Origin: Erythroxylum novogranatense
Taxonomy: Eukaryota > Streptophyta > Magnoliopsida > Malpighiales > Erythroxylaceae
Direction of reading: 5' to 3'
NCBI GenBank assembly: GCA_029891385.1
Contig: CM057228.1
Span: 32,448,523-32,512,522 of the forward strand
DNA length: 64,000 nucleotides
The notes below the pieces were generated by a model. It was not told the origin of the DNA. It saw nothing but the letters and a program-made list of their open reading frames with translations, and ran no database searches. Of this stretch, positions 48,394-61,124 are shown piece after piece. Numbering within the stretch: the stretch's first letter is position 1; each line of letters starts with the position of its first letter. Both the position numbers and the translations under genes were made by a program.

Positions 48394-50131
48394 TGTTGGA
48401 ATTATGCCCATGACCCAATCGTTATGTAATAGATTGAACAATTTAGTTTTGTGATTATTAATTTTGATTAATAACATGGCAAATGATTTTATTATCATAT
48501 TACGTTTATTGTTTATTATTCTAATATGATAAGTCCTTGATTAAATTTATACACTTGCCATCATAATGGAGATTATGATAATGAGAGTCAAGTCTTTAGG
48601 ATTTAATCTAAAATGTTTTGATCATAGGATCATCAAATAAGGACTTTTATGATCCGGTTAGATCAATATATATGTAATAGTATCTATTGGATAGATATTA
48701 GTAGATCTCATTTACTAAGTTACATATATAGATGATGCATATGGAGATATGATCATTGAATCCACCAAACCGAGAATTCCCAATGGTTAATATTACCTAT
48801 GAACTGTCAGTGGGATATTCTCTTAAGGATTTAAATGTATATTTTTTCCTTTGACCGAGATCATCATAGTAATCAATAGGTCACTTATTATATTTTGATG
48901 TCGGACACCTAGTGTGTAAAATGCTAGTTGAATGATCATTGGATATAATTAAGTATCTATCGATTAGTGGTGAGTCGAAGGAATCCATCAACTCTAGGTA
49001 ATGAGTTTGAACTCTATGTTGTCATTGATCTTAATGATTGTATCAAGACCTTGGCGAGGCAATTGAATGAGTGAGGAAAGGAGTTTTCTAAAGTCATTCA
49101 CTAATCATTAATGATCGACATGTAACATAGTTGGTTATCTAATAAGGTTTGACAGTTAAACCATACTTTAGGATAATCCGGAGTTGTAATGATGGAAGGT
49201 AATTATACATTATCCTTAACTGTGTTCTATCTTTATAAAGTTGTTACTTCATACTATCCTATTGTTGAGGAGTGTTGCTAGACGCCAACCTTGATTAGTA
49301 ATTAATTAGATTAATTACTACCTACTAGTGATGAACCTATGTGGTCACACACTTACGAGTGTAATATTTTCCGTTTATGATTATTTAATTTATTATGAGA
49401 TAATTTATTAAATAACATATATGACATATTATTATTATATTTTTGCTAGCACAGAAAATATAATTAATATTGGAAATTCTCTTGTACAAAATAAATGAAT
49501 AAAATAAAATAGTTTTATTTTATTTCATTTTGAAATAATAATAAAATAAAATAGTTTTATTTTATTTATTAAAAAAATCAAAAGGATAAGAAGCATCGTG
49601 AACTTGCATTTGGGTAGTTATATGTTTTGGTTTTAACCAACATAATAACTAAACGTTGCAAGTTAAGTGTGGAAACGGTTTGTGTTTAAAGTGTTGCATA
49701 TAAAATGAAAAATGATATTTTACAGAGATAATGGCTTTTGCATGTGTGTGCGTGAAAATTGAGAGAAAAACAGAGTTGTTGTTTGGTTCGGAAAATAGAT
49801 ACTTGTTATTCCGTACATAGAGTGAAACAAAAAGACTTTGTTTGTTTTTCAGTTTATATACGAAAGTCATATATAAACAGAGACAAGAGAAAATAGATTT
49901 TTGGAGAAAGGTTCTTCAAGTTTGTCCATAGTCATATCAATTGTTGAAGACGGAATATAAATCTCGGTGTGGAGCACATAGAGGCTTCGTGTTTTCGAAG
50001 TTCAATATCATTTTATCCTTACGATTTCCAGGTATTTATCGTTTACCTATTTATTATTATTAGTATGTTGTTAAACGCAATAAATAATACATGATTGCAA
50101 TTTTATTTCCGCTGCGTATTGCGATCCTTCA
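48394..50131 (+). repeat. 3' LTR of the copia element
   Basis: 1738 bp, beginning TGTTGGAATTATGCCC and ending GCGATCCTTCA. Compared with the 5' LTR, most differences I could see are single-base insertions or deletions, many in homopolymers, with few substitutions. Confidence 0.95.
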
Positions 50132-52710
50132 TCTAGGCACTACCATTTGGTCGTTTTAAGGGGCATTTTCTTAGTCTTGAGAGACCTAAATAACGGGAGG
50201 CTGACCAGCAACTCATACTCTTCTTACTCAACCCAATTGCTCGCATCTCAGTTATTTACTTGGAATATTAATCCTATACCAAAGTATATAACTCTTGTCT
50301 CTTATAATAAGCTGAACATGGACAACACAATCGCCAAACTAATTTTATGGTAAAAATCAGATAGGTTCGGCTGTGGGCTGATGAGTTTTGAAAGTAACCT
50401 CTGCCCCTGACACTTAGTGCGTGCTTTCTCAGCGCTTCAATAGAAAGCCCATTCATAGTGCATGTACCTTATTTTAACTTCCACGTGCTTGGAAATTAGT
50501 AGGTATACATTCATGAATTATGAATCTCGGGGAGTAACAGTACAAGAAAGAAAAGTCTAATGGTTAAAATTTTTATGTCTCTTCGATAAAAAAGTTTTGC
50601 GGTTAAAACTTATTTTTTAACAATATTAAATAAATCCTTTTAAATATCATAATTAATGAGAGAAAAATTTTCAATCATTAAAATATTTTGACACTTATAA
50701 ATTTGTAACTCTTCAATAAAATACTTTTGCATATAATTTTTTATTATATCCTTCCAACTTTTTGGTTCAATTTTTAACTTTTCGGTTCGATTTATTTGTT
50801 GTTAAAATTTGATTAATTTATTAATTAATCAATTAATTTTAGTAAAATAATAAATTCTTATAGACTAAGATAAATTAATTGATTTTTATTTAACAACCTT
50901 TTTCATTTAAAATTTAAATTCTTCAATAAATAAGGACCGTTTCTTTTAATATTATTTCAAATTCTTTAATTTTATTTAATCTTTAGTCGACTTACGATGG
51001 TCTAATAATGTTTGAACCTTTTAAATCTTAAACCTCTTGTTTTTCCGGTTTAACTTTCGATTTGGGTTTTAAAACAATGATTTTTTATTAATAATTCAAT
51101 AATCATGCATAATAATGATAATTTCTCTATTTGTTATTAAATATTTATTTAAAAGAATTACATTAACATTTAAATTGCAAAACTTATAAACTTAATCATA
51201 GAAATCTCTTATTTATTGCAAAATTTAATCATAAATTTTTATTATATATAAAATTTAAAATACAAATTATATTATAATATTATGTAGAATGAAAATCTAA
51301 CTATATATAAAGAATTTTGAAATCAATCCATGGCATAAGAATTGAGCTTTTCTATCACGTGTTAAACATTAATGAACTCAACAGCTAAGTTCAACCATCT
51401 ATAGAATCAATTCAATATCTTTTGAAACTTATTAACAAACATGAAAAATAATTAAGTATTTTATTTGGTGGTTTATGGTGAATAGTGGGATGTTAAAAAT
51501 AAAATTGCTTCAATTATAAAATTTTCTTTAACTTTTCTTCTAAAACATCCGTCATCTCTTATATAGTTACATTCTTCTTTTCTTAAGTTTGGTTTATGAT
51601 AACCTTTAATTATTTACCTTAGTACCACAACATTATCTTTATTTTGAAGTTCATATACATTTCATTACAAGATTATAATTTTCCTTTAAATTTTATCCTT
51701 AAAACTTTTGCTCAAAATGAACTAACATTAAAATTATTTACTAACACGAATACCACACTATGAAATTTACCAAAGTAACTTAGTTTATTACCTCAATAAA
51801 CAACTCACGTATGATTCTTTGACTCCTCCAATGTAACTCTATTTTGCACTCTTAAAACTTAAACATTATTCTCATGGACAATTCAACCAAAGTAATAATA
51901 ATAATAGTAAAAGCCTATCGATTTTATAGAACAACTCTTTTATTGTAAAATTTTACCTTCTTAATTTTGCAACTTCCTTATTTATAGTACGACCTCAAAC
52001 TCCTTTTTACCATTATCATCTTATCATTTTATAAAAAGAAATACTAAATCTTCTATCTCAATATTAAAATGACACAAAACATAACATTATTCTTATGATC
52101 TTTCGATTCTTGGGTAAGGACACTTCATAAATTTCTCATTAAATAAATGGTTTTTGTTATAAAGACTATAAAATATACCTGAGTTTATATTTCATTATCT
52201 CATTATATGTACTGAAACTTTCCATTAGAACTGCATAATAATTGAACACTCATAAAGGAAAAAAAATTTCGCCACATTTGAAGCACAACAACATTTGATG
52301 AAAATTATAATCTTTGTAAAAAGGTTGTCTGAATACAAAAGGTTCTCCATTATGCGAGGATAAGATGAAGGTCATTAATTGTATGCAGCTTGCCTTTTGA
52401 ATTTTTACAAAGAAACTATTTTGTGACTCAAACCTTTGATTTTTCAGTCATAAAACATAACGTTACTAATTGTTCCAAAGTTCACTCTCCTAAAAAAAGA
52501 AAAGATTATAATATTTGTGAATAAATTAAAAAAAAGCTTATCCAAATGTCGAAAAATCGAGACTATCTTATATATGGCATTAATACTCTCAAAATATAAA
52601 ATACTGATGCCTTTCAATTGTTTTTTGAGGTTTTGCATACTTATTTACAGTTTTTTTTTCTTTTGCTTTTGATTGGATTCCTAATAATGATTTGCATATT
52701 AGAATTCAAT
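50132..52710. other. AT-rich non-coding stretch right of the copia element
   Basis: Positions 50132-50500 continue the DNA interrupted at 41247. Beyond that the sequence is very AT-rich without recognisable genes or repeat ends. Open frames such as 52444-52638 are noise-like. Confidence 0.45.
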
Positions 52711-54268
52711 CGTGATCAAATCATAGGTGCAACGAAAAGCAAAATTTTTATGGATTTCAAACAGATCCTGATAATTGAATAAACTTAAATAAAATACGAA
52801 TATGAAAAAGAAATCGTAGTTTGCGTTCTTGTTAAAAATCCTTGGAAACTTTTTCCGAATTGTCACCCATAAGCTATTCATTTGTTTAAACTTTGATGGT
52901 ATCTACAGAACAAATTCTCGTTACCTTTGAGAGGAAAAATGAAAGAGTGCTAGCTCCTTTATTTTTTTTTCCCATTGATAGAAAATTGTTATGGTGGTTT
53001 TGTAATTGTATTAAAATTAAATTTCCTTAGTTATAATTAAAGTCATACTCTAATTATAATTAACATAATTTTATTAAAATTAAATATCTTATATTTGATC
53101 CCTAAAATTTCTCAAACTTTTAATTAAATCCAACTTAATTAAAATTGATTTATCTTTTTAAGTTCCTTTTATTATGTGACTCATTAGGTATCCAATATGT
53201 TGGTAATGATTATAAATTATAATTACAATTCATAATTAGAATTAGATAAATTTAAACTCCTTTTAATTTTTCTTAAATTCTCCAAATAAACAATTTACAA
53301 TCATAAATTAAGATTAATGTCTAATAACATGTCATGACCACCCAAATATCAAGAATGACAAAGTAGTTTGACTTAACATATCCATGCATAGTTACCATGT
53401 ATCATTTAATCCTTTGTTATCCAATGTTCCAATTGGACAGAGTATGGATATAGTGTCTATTTTTTTTCATCCAATCATGTTCATTCTTCCTATTTAGCAA
53501 TTGATTTATAATTGATATTTAAAACACCTTTTCAAATGTTAATTGTCCAGAGAATTTCATAAATTATTACTAATTAAGAACAATAGAACATTCTTTCGAT
53601 TACTTTAGAGTAACGAATCCTTTATTGACTTACACAACTATCTCTATATGGTTCATATTGCATCCAAGTACTATTAAATTAATTATCTTAGGATAATTCA
53701 TAAGTAATATCAAAATACAGTAATTCCCACATTAGGATAATTCATAAGTAACATCAAAATATAGTAATTCCCACACAAGATACCTTAGTAATTTTAAGTC
53801 TACGGATCAATTATACAACCATCATCATAAGAAAATCTACAGACACATAAGTAATATTCCATTTGGGATTCTCATAGTCAGGTCAGTTCAATGACTTATT
53901 CTTTAATAATCACCCACACATTAGTTTAAGTATCTCTAAACTTCAATTTATGATATCAATTACTTTCTTTATAAGAAATAAACACAATGTGTGATAATTT
54001 TACCATTTCAAGAATATCCTGTCTTGATCAAACTACAACTATGAACATTTAGGAACAATATGTAAATATAAATTGAATATCACAATTATGATCTTATCAT
54101 AATTTCAATTACACATTAATTATTCTAGAAAATTTACCTTTACTATTAAAACTTGAAATGTAATTAATTTAATACACAAAGATAAAAGAATGCCTTTTCA
54201 TTAATTAAATAATAATGTAATACATTAAATTGCATCCAATTGATTAGTTGCATGGGCATAAACTAACA
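52711..54268 (-). mobile_element. 3' LTR of the second (minus-strand) copia element; far end uncertain
   Basis: On the minus strand it starts TGTTAGTTTATGCCC at 54268, directly after a PPT. The far end is not certain; a plausible TG terminus lies near 52711 (TGATCAAATC). If correct, the LTR is about 1.56 kb. The matching 5' LTR was not found to the right of gag. Confidence 0.5.
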
Positions 54269-54281
54269 ATCTCCTAGTTGT
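54269..54281 (-). other. Polypurine tract of the second copia element
   Basis: The minus strand reads ACAACTAGGAGAT immediately before the LTR start at 54268. Confidence 0.65.
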
Positions 54282-55139
54282 ACTAAAGTTAGTCGCCTAT
54301 GTACCTAATGTCATATCCATCCATATATAACAAGATTCTCTTCAGTAAGAACTCGCCCCAATGTTATGTCTTTCTCCACTATCTCCCTGATTAAGTTAAA
54401 CTTCTTGAGTACATGTGTTGGATCGTTGATGAGAGCCTGGTTCCTTTACTTGCACAATAGCACCATTGTTGTCACAGTACAATACTATAGGCTCAACAAT
54501 GCTAGGAACCACTCTAAGTTTAGTGATGAACTTTTAAATCTAAACCGCTTCCTTTACCACCTCTGACATTAAAAAGTAATCTACCTCAGTTGTTGAATCT
54601 GCAACAGTTGGTTGTTTAAAACTTTTCCAACTTACCACACCATCATTTATAGTGAAGATTTATGCTGATTGTGATCTACTATCATTGGGATCTAACTGGC
54701 AACTAGCATCTGGATATCCTTGAACTCTCAGTTTAGCTCCTCTATAGATTAAGAAAACATCTCCAGTTCTTCTCAAGTACTTTAAGAAGTGTTTTATAGC
54801 CATCGAGTGACCTTCACCTAGATTGACTTGAAACCTACTCATTATGCTCAAAGCATAAGAAACATATGGTCTATTACATAATATTGCATACATGATTGAT
54901 CCAATTATCGAAGCATATAGAATACAATCCATTTTATCTCTCTCCTCTTGTGTCTTTGGATATATACTCTATAAGAAAGAAATCTTAGCGACATGTGTAA
55001 GAATCCCCTTTTGGAATTCTCTATGCTAAACCTCTTTAACATTTTACCTATGTATGTGGATTGGGATAATCTAAGCAACTTCTTTGATCTATCTCTATAG
55101 ATCTTTATTCTCAAAATATATGCTTCTTCTCCTATATCC
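54282..55139 (-). pseudogene. Second copia element: RT end and RNase H
   Basis: The piece 55114-54905 gives KIYRDRSKKLLRLSQSTYI; 54932-54660 gives ASIIGSIMYAILCNRPYVSYALSI and YLRRTGDVFLIYRG, then the RNase H start (GYPDASCQLDPNDSRS). The part down to 54282 is the degraded rest of RNase H. Several frame changes and stops occur. The protein is interrupted at 55139 by the solo LTR and continues at 56568. Confidence 0.8.
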
Positions 55140-56567
55140 TGTTAGTAGTGTGCCCTAGGCTAATGGATAGTTGTGATTCATGTATTAACATTATGACTTG
55201 TTAATAATATATTATGAGATATTCCTTTCATATATGCATGTATTTCATTTATGTAATGTGATTTACATTCCATAAATGATTTTAGACTTATGCCATCAAG
55301 TATGTGACTTGATAGTAAAACCATAAGCCTAATAAGACTATTCTAGACTCTCCCTGGTCGATCATTATTAGTAGAACAATAATGAATTAAGGCAAGTATG
55401 TGTTCTTGTTGATGATCACGTTTTACTGATCATGGATATGAGATATCAAATCAGAAATATAGATATATGTTAGAGAACATATATTGGACCGACCCACATA
55501 AAGAATACTACATGGTTTCATTTCATTAGTGATTCTTAATATGGTTTGACTTTAGTCCTTTGACCTGAAGTCATCATGGTTCCCTACATGAGGAATTCGA
55601 TGTTTTGATATTAGAATAAGTTATTTTTAACCGAATAACAAGTAGTCTTATGTTGGACTTCAAATGAATCATGCGGAGGGATGTGAATGACATAGATGGA
55701 ATTTGTACCTCTCTTAAATGAGAGAGATATCATTTGGGCCTCTTGACAAGTGTGACTGAAGAAATGCATGGCCGTGCTCAAATGAATTGATGAAGAGTCA
55801 TCAATGTCATTTGTTATAATCAGTCAACTTGGGGATCAAAAAATTATGATTAATCAAAGGTTGATATGTACCATGCCTTGTGATTAATCTTGATATCGTG
55901 TTACAAAAGGACTGAGCTTATAATCATGGTTACAGGTTAAATCAGATTATCGATCCTCATTTGATTTGGGTAGTCAAAATGTATTGCTAGAGGCCGTTTA
56001 TGACTTATGGGCCTTAAAGTGTGATCAAGCCCATTGCCAACATCAAATGAGCCTACAAGGTCGCACACAAAGAGTGATGTGATCTGGGCTTATTCTCTTG
56101 GGTCTAATTTATTAGGTATTGAATAAATATATGTAGATATATTTATTAGGCTAGATTGAATTAAGTTGTTGGGCTTTTATTATATAAGATATAATGGGTT
56201 GAAACTTATTGGGGCCTTAATAGAATTGGGGTTTCTCTATAAATAAAGAAGTTTAGGTTTCATTAGTAAGGTAAGACACAATTGTCACGAAACCCTAGCC
56301 ACCATCCGAGAGGAAAATCGTGCGACATTTGGAAAGAGTTTCAGGACGTGCTAGCACACCACAACCGCAGCCCGGATCATGCATACTCATGTGGATACCG
56401 GTAGAGGGCATTCGCGTTTACAGTGTCTTGGAATCTGAAAAAGAAGCAACCTATCCACGATAATAAGGTATTTTTGTACATCCTTGGTATTTTCGATTAT
56501 ACATCATGTTGTTGTATGGTCTTTTCCGCAGTGTATTGTGAATACTCAGACCGTACGCGATCCAACA
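55140..56567. mobile_element. Solo LTR (1428 bp) nested in the second copia element
   Basis: The block begins TGTTAGTAGTGTGCCC and ends CGATCCAACA. It is flanked by perfect 5-bp duplications TATCC (55135-55139 and 56568-56572). Removing it rejoins the RT sequence around the 'SMKD.G.EAYI' block of the host element on the minus strand. No coding motif is inside. Confidence 0.85.
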
Positions 56568-58600
56568 TATCCTTCATGGAAAAGTTCTTGCATAACAAAT
56601 CTTTACAAGCTAAAATATAGGTATGTCATTTCTAATTAGCAATATATCATCCACATATAGCACTAAGAAAACAATTACACTCCAACTAACCTTCTTATAG
56701 ACACATGGTTCATCCACATTTTTGATAAAATCAAACTCTTTGATTGTCTCATTAAAATGGATGGTCTAAAGCCATGACGCTTGCTTAAATCTATAAATGG
56801 ACTTTTTTAACTTGCATTCTTGATTAGGAAATATCTTGGATTCAAATCCTTCAAGTTGTGTCATATACATATCCTCTTGCAAATTCCCATTGAGAAATGC
56901 CATTTTGAAATCCATCTGCCAGATTTTATAATCATGATATGTTGTTATAACCAAAATGATTCTTATGGATTTTAGCATAGCTACTGGTGAAAGGTTTCAT
57001 CAAAAATCAACTTTTTGTTTTTGTTTGTAATCTTTACCCACTAACCTCACTTTGTACATATTTACTTTATCAACCATGTTAGTTTTTCTCTTAAAAATCC
57101 ACGTGCATCCAATAGGTACACTATCATTAGGCGCATCCACCAAAGTTTATACTTGGTTAGTGTACATGGATTCCATTTCATATATTATGACTTTTTTCTA
57201 TTTTAAAAAATCAATCTTAGACATTACTTCTTTAAATGTAGTAGTAGTAGGCTCATCATGTATGAGCGATACATTATCCTTCTTTTTCTCAATATGTAGA
57301 TCTAATTTCGTAGGAGGACGACTTATCCTAGTAGTACATCACAGACTATATATCTCTTGAACCCTCAATTATACATCATATGTATCAACTTGAGGTTCTT
57401 ATTCCATTTCGACATGAATTTGTGGCTCTTAAACTTCTTTAAGTTCTACATCACTCCCACTACTTTCATTAAGAATAAATTCTCTTCCTAAGAATGTAGC
57501 ATGTCTTGAGACAAACACCTCTTGCTCAAGAGGATGGTAAAATTAATATCTAAAACTCTTTTTCATATACCCCACAAATTTACATTTTCCTGATTTAGCT
57601 TGAAGCATATCAGATACAGTACACTTCATATAAACATCATAATCCCAAATCTTTAAGTGTGACAATCTAGGTCTTTTACTAGTCTATATTTCGTATGGTA
57701 TGTCATCAACCGATTTGGATAGAACTCTATTTAAAAGGTACGTAGCAGTTTCAATGGTGTATCCCCAAAAGGATATAAGAAGGACTGTGTGACTTATCAT
57801 AGAATGTACCATATCTAATAGTGTACAATTTCACCTCTTAGAAACTCCATTATACTGTAGAGTTGCTGGAAGAGTCCATTGTGAGAGAATCTCATTTCTT
57901 TTAAATAACCAAGAAACTCATAGTCCAAGTATTCATCACCTCGATCTGATCTAAGTGTTTTAATACTTTTAATAGTTTATTTCTCAACCTAAAGTCTAAA
58001 TTGCTTGAACTTTTCAAAAGATTCAGACTTTTATTTCATTAACTACACAACTATATTTAGAACGATCATCTGTGAACGTAAAGAAATATGAGAATTCACC
58101 TTGAGCACTAGTGGACATAGGCCCACATACATCTCAATGTATTAACTATAGTAACTCACTTGTACGTTCTCCCTTTTTCACTAAAGGGTAACTTAGTAAT
58201 CTTTCCCAATAAACAAGATGCAGAAGTTTCATATAATTCATAATCAAAAGGATCTAAATATCCTTCTTTAAGTAACTTTCTGATTCTAGTTTCATTAATA
58301 TGACCTAAGCTACAATGCCATAAATAAGATGGACTTTAGTCACTTAACTTTCTTTTTTTGCTATTTACAATAAGAATTGGCCTTTCAAGATCTAACTTAT
58401 AAAAACCATTTGTAAGTAACAATTATTAAGCTCTAATACAAGGCTAAAAGGCAAAGCTAAACTACAAATTCCTACAACTACTTCATCCACTTCGCCTTTC
58501 CTCAATGGTCTACTCCTTGTTAACATTTGCGTGTTATTACATATGTGAGAACCACAACTAATATCTAATACCTAAAAATGTGGAACATAAGTAGAATGAT
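56568..58600 (-). pseudogene. Second copia element: protease, integrase and RT remains
   Basis: Read downward from about 58600: protease and integrase traces, an integrase HHCC-like region near 58330-58150, and degraded core blocks to about 57500. RT follows near 57110-56770, where 56978-56766 gives LKSIRIILVITTYHDYKIWQMDFKMAFLNG with the catalytic Asp region. Numerous stops and frame changes show long decay. The RT end lies on the other side of the solo LTR. Confidence 0.75.
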
Positions 58601-58639
58601 TGATCTCAATCATAATCGTACTTGAAGAAACAACTTCCT

Positions 58640-59402
58640 TAAGCTTCTTAACTTTCATGCTAGAAAGATAAGATGGGCAGTTCCTCTTCCAGTATCATTA
58701 TTCTTCTTCTTGACTCCTTCTTTGGGTTTTTCTACATTAGCGAAACCCTTTTGTTTCTTGTTCTTATTCTTCTTAGAGCCTTTTTTTTTACTTTTAGAAG
58801 AATCCAAAATAAGCATAAAACTAAAACTGGGTTCCTTCTTAAGGCACCCTTCCACAATCTTGAGCATGTTTAGCAATTCAGGCAATGTCACGTCCTTCTT
58901 GTTTACATGGAAGTTCATGATGAACTATGAAAAGCTCGAACTGACAGACTGTAGCATCATATCAATGCTCAACTTATGGTCCATTACAAATCCTAATTGG
59001 GGTAATTTTTCAATATACCCAATCATCTTAGTACATGCAGGTTAACTAAAGATTCTTTTGTCATCTTGTATTGAAACAACACCTTAGAGAATTGATATCT
59101 CTCCACCCTACTTTATGCACCAAATAACTCTTTGAGATGTAGAATCATAATAGGCATATTCATGTTCTCATATTGCCTCTGAAGCTTTGGAGATATGCTA
59201 GCAAACATCACACATGTGGCTTACTCAATGTCATCATTATAATGTTGATACCTTTCCCAAACTTTGTCGACTGCATTTGAATTAGGTTCTGGTAGAGCAA
59301 GAGTGTCAAGAACGTACAACTTCTTCTCTTGCCTGAGAACTATTCTCATGTTTCAAAACCAATCTAAAAAGTTAGGTCTAGTCAACTTGTTAGCATCCAT
59401 GA
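58640..59402 (-). pseudogene. Second copia element: gag
   Basis: The start ATG at 59402 gives MDANKLT, the usual beginning of this copia gag type, followed by a tryptophan-rich block and 'KKLYVLDTLALPEPN'. The piece 58918-58655 gives NFHVNKKDVTLPELLNMLKIVEG and a lysine-rich stretch (KSKKKGSKKNKNKKQKG). At least four stops lie between. The CCHC knuckle was not clearly preserved. Confidence 0.8.
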
Positions 59403-60290
59403 TGCTCCAAAATCAAATAAAATTAGGACTTTAAAATTATTTGATTACTCCCAATATTTTATTCAAAATAATAGCCCTCGTTATTAAATTGAGAAATTAT
59501 CAAATAATTTCCTAGTGGGCTAGGATCATATTAAAAATAATTAATCTTGAGTTTGTTCAACAAATCAACAAAATTTAAATTAGGTAGAAAACAACTTTCT
59601 CAATCACATCTCATGTGACTTTTAGAACAATTAGATTATAATTCTTTACCAAAATATATCATATATATTATTCCTAACATTGCCTCTAAATTCACACAAT
59701 CATGACTTTGCTCATCCAAATCATACAAATTTAGTTAAGTAGGACCTATCAATTTAAGATAAAATAGATATGGGTTTAAGTGGCCTTGAATTTACTTAAC
59801 AAACCAAGCAATAAACACAATTATGGTTTTATTCTTAAATAATAGAAGGCAATTATCACATTCCTAATGTGTACTTAATATTTAATTGAGGATTTAAAAT
59901 TTAAAATTTTCCAGTCTCATTAAAATAATATAATCTCATTATGTTTATAATTTAAAACATAATCTAATTATGAAAGAAATTATTAAAACCTTAGCTTGAT
60001 TCTAATTATTAATTTGATAACTAATTAAATTTAATAATTAAACTCTTAAAAATTAAACTAAATTCAAAAATTTTCTAATAAAATTCGCTTTGAAAATAAT
60101 TTTCAAAAATGGAAATACACCTTTTAAATTTTATTAGAGTATAAACTAATTTAATCTCCATTAAATTAATTTAATATTGAAATTAATGTTTTAAAAAATT
60201 TTAAAACAAATAAATAAAGGAAGAGAATGCCATAATAAAAAAAAAAGGAAACCTAACGCAAGCTTCCTTAGCGCTCACGCCTCCTCTGGA
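59403..60290. other. Leader of the second copia element and AT-rich DNA
   Basis: The stretch upstream of gag on the minus strand should contain the leader and 5' LTR, but neither a tRNA-binding site nor a copy of the LTR was recognised. The 5' end was probably lost before or at the junction with the LINE remnant near 60290. Confidence 0.4.
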
Positions 60291-61124
60291 GGCTGTTCAA
60301 CAATCGTCGACGGATGATGGAGAGGGGCGGGCCATGAAGAAAGTGAAGCATAGAGAAGAGCCACCATTGACGGGGTATCAGGACAGGCTTGTTTCTGGCG
60401 CTGCGGAGGAAACAACCATGAAGGATGTGGCTAATTCAATGAAGATTCGAGTGGATGAGGGAGACATAACGATTGACCGGAGTGGGAGGTTTCCGATCGT
60501 GACTCTCTCCGCTGGTCTGAAAGAAAGGTTGTGCACCCCTTTTAAGTACACCGTGATTGTAAACTTGCTTGGCAGGAGTATTGGGTACAAATCATTGTGT
60601 ACAAAGCTGGAGGGTATTTGGAATATGATTGGTGTGAAAGTTCTCGATGTCAGCAACGGGTACTTTATGGTGGATTTTGCTTCGGAGTCGGCTTACTTAG
60701 GTGCTCTACTTGAAGGTCCGTGGACGATTATGGGGAGTTATCTCCAAGTGTAACCATGGCACTCGAAGTTTCGTGTGTCATAATGCACACCTAGGATGGC
60801 GGTGGTATGGATTTGATTGCCATAGATGCCTTTACAATACTATTCGGAAGATATCATTGGACCTTTAGGCGAAGTAATGGGGAAGGTGATCAGAGTAGAT
60901 TATAATACGAGCGAATTGCAGAAGGGATGGTTTGCTCGGTTGGTCGTTACTGTAGATCTTGACAAGCCCCTTGTTCCCAAATTTTCTATTGATGGTGAGG
61001 AGTTCTCGGTTGAATATGAAAATTTGGATAATATTTGTTTTGGATGTGGGAGGTATGGGCATTCACATTCGTTTTGCTCTTGGAAACCTAAAGAAGTGTT
61101 GGATCGAAAAAAGAAAACATGCTT
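60291..61124 (+). pseudogene. LINE ORF1 (gag-like) remnant: DUF4283 and zinc-knuckle region
   Basis: The frame 60334-60753 contains the plant DUF4283 domain (LLGRSIGYKSLCTKLEGIW ... VSNGYFMVDFAS ... LLEGPWTIMGSYL). After stops at 60751-60753 and in the next 70 bases, the same frame continues at 60826 with LGEVMGKVIRVD and a zf-CCHC_4 knuckle (ICFGCGRYGHSHSFC, about 61036-61080). These nucleic-acid-binding proteins package LINE RNA. The stops fit C-to-T changes of CAA, CGA or CAG codons. The sequence is cut at about 61125 by the LTR of the next element; ORF2 is absent. Confidence 0.85.

Larger units (their letters stand above)
41248..50131 (+). mobile_element. Ty1/copia LTR retrotransposon, full length (8.9 kb), broken coding region
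   Basis: Two nearly identical LTRs (41248-42983 and 48394-50131) enclose a primer-binding site, a leader, gag-pol and a polypurine tract, all on the plus strand. The flanks GCTAG (41243-41247) and TCTAG (50132-50136) agree at four of five bases as target duplication. Protein order gag-protease-integrase-RT-RNase H is that of Ty1/copia (Pseudoviridae). The lineage is unsure; LTR length and gag type would fit an Angela/Bianca-like group. The coding region has several stops and frame changes, so this copy is not autonomous as read. Confidence 0.95.
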
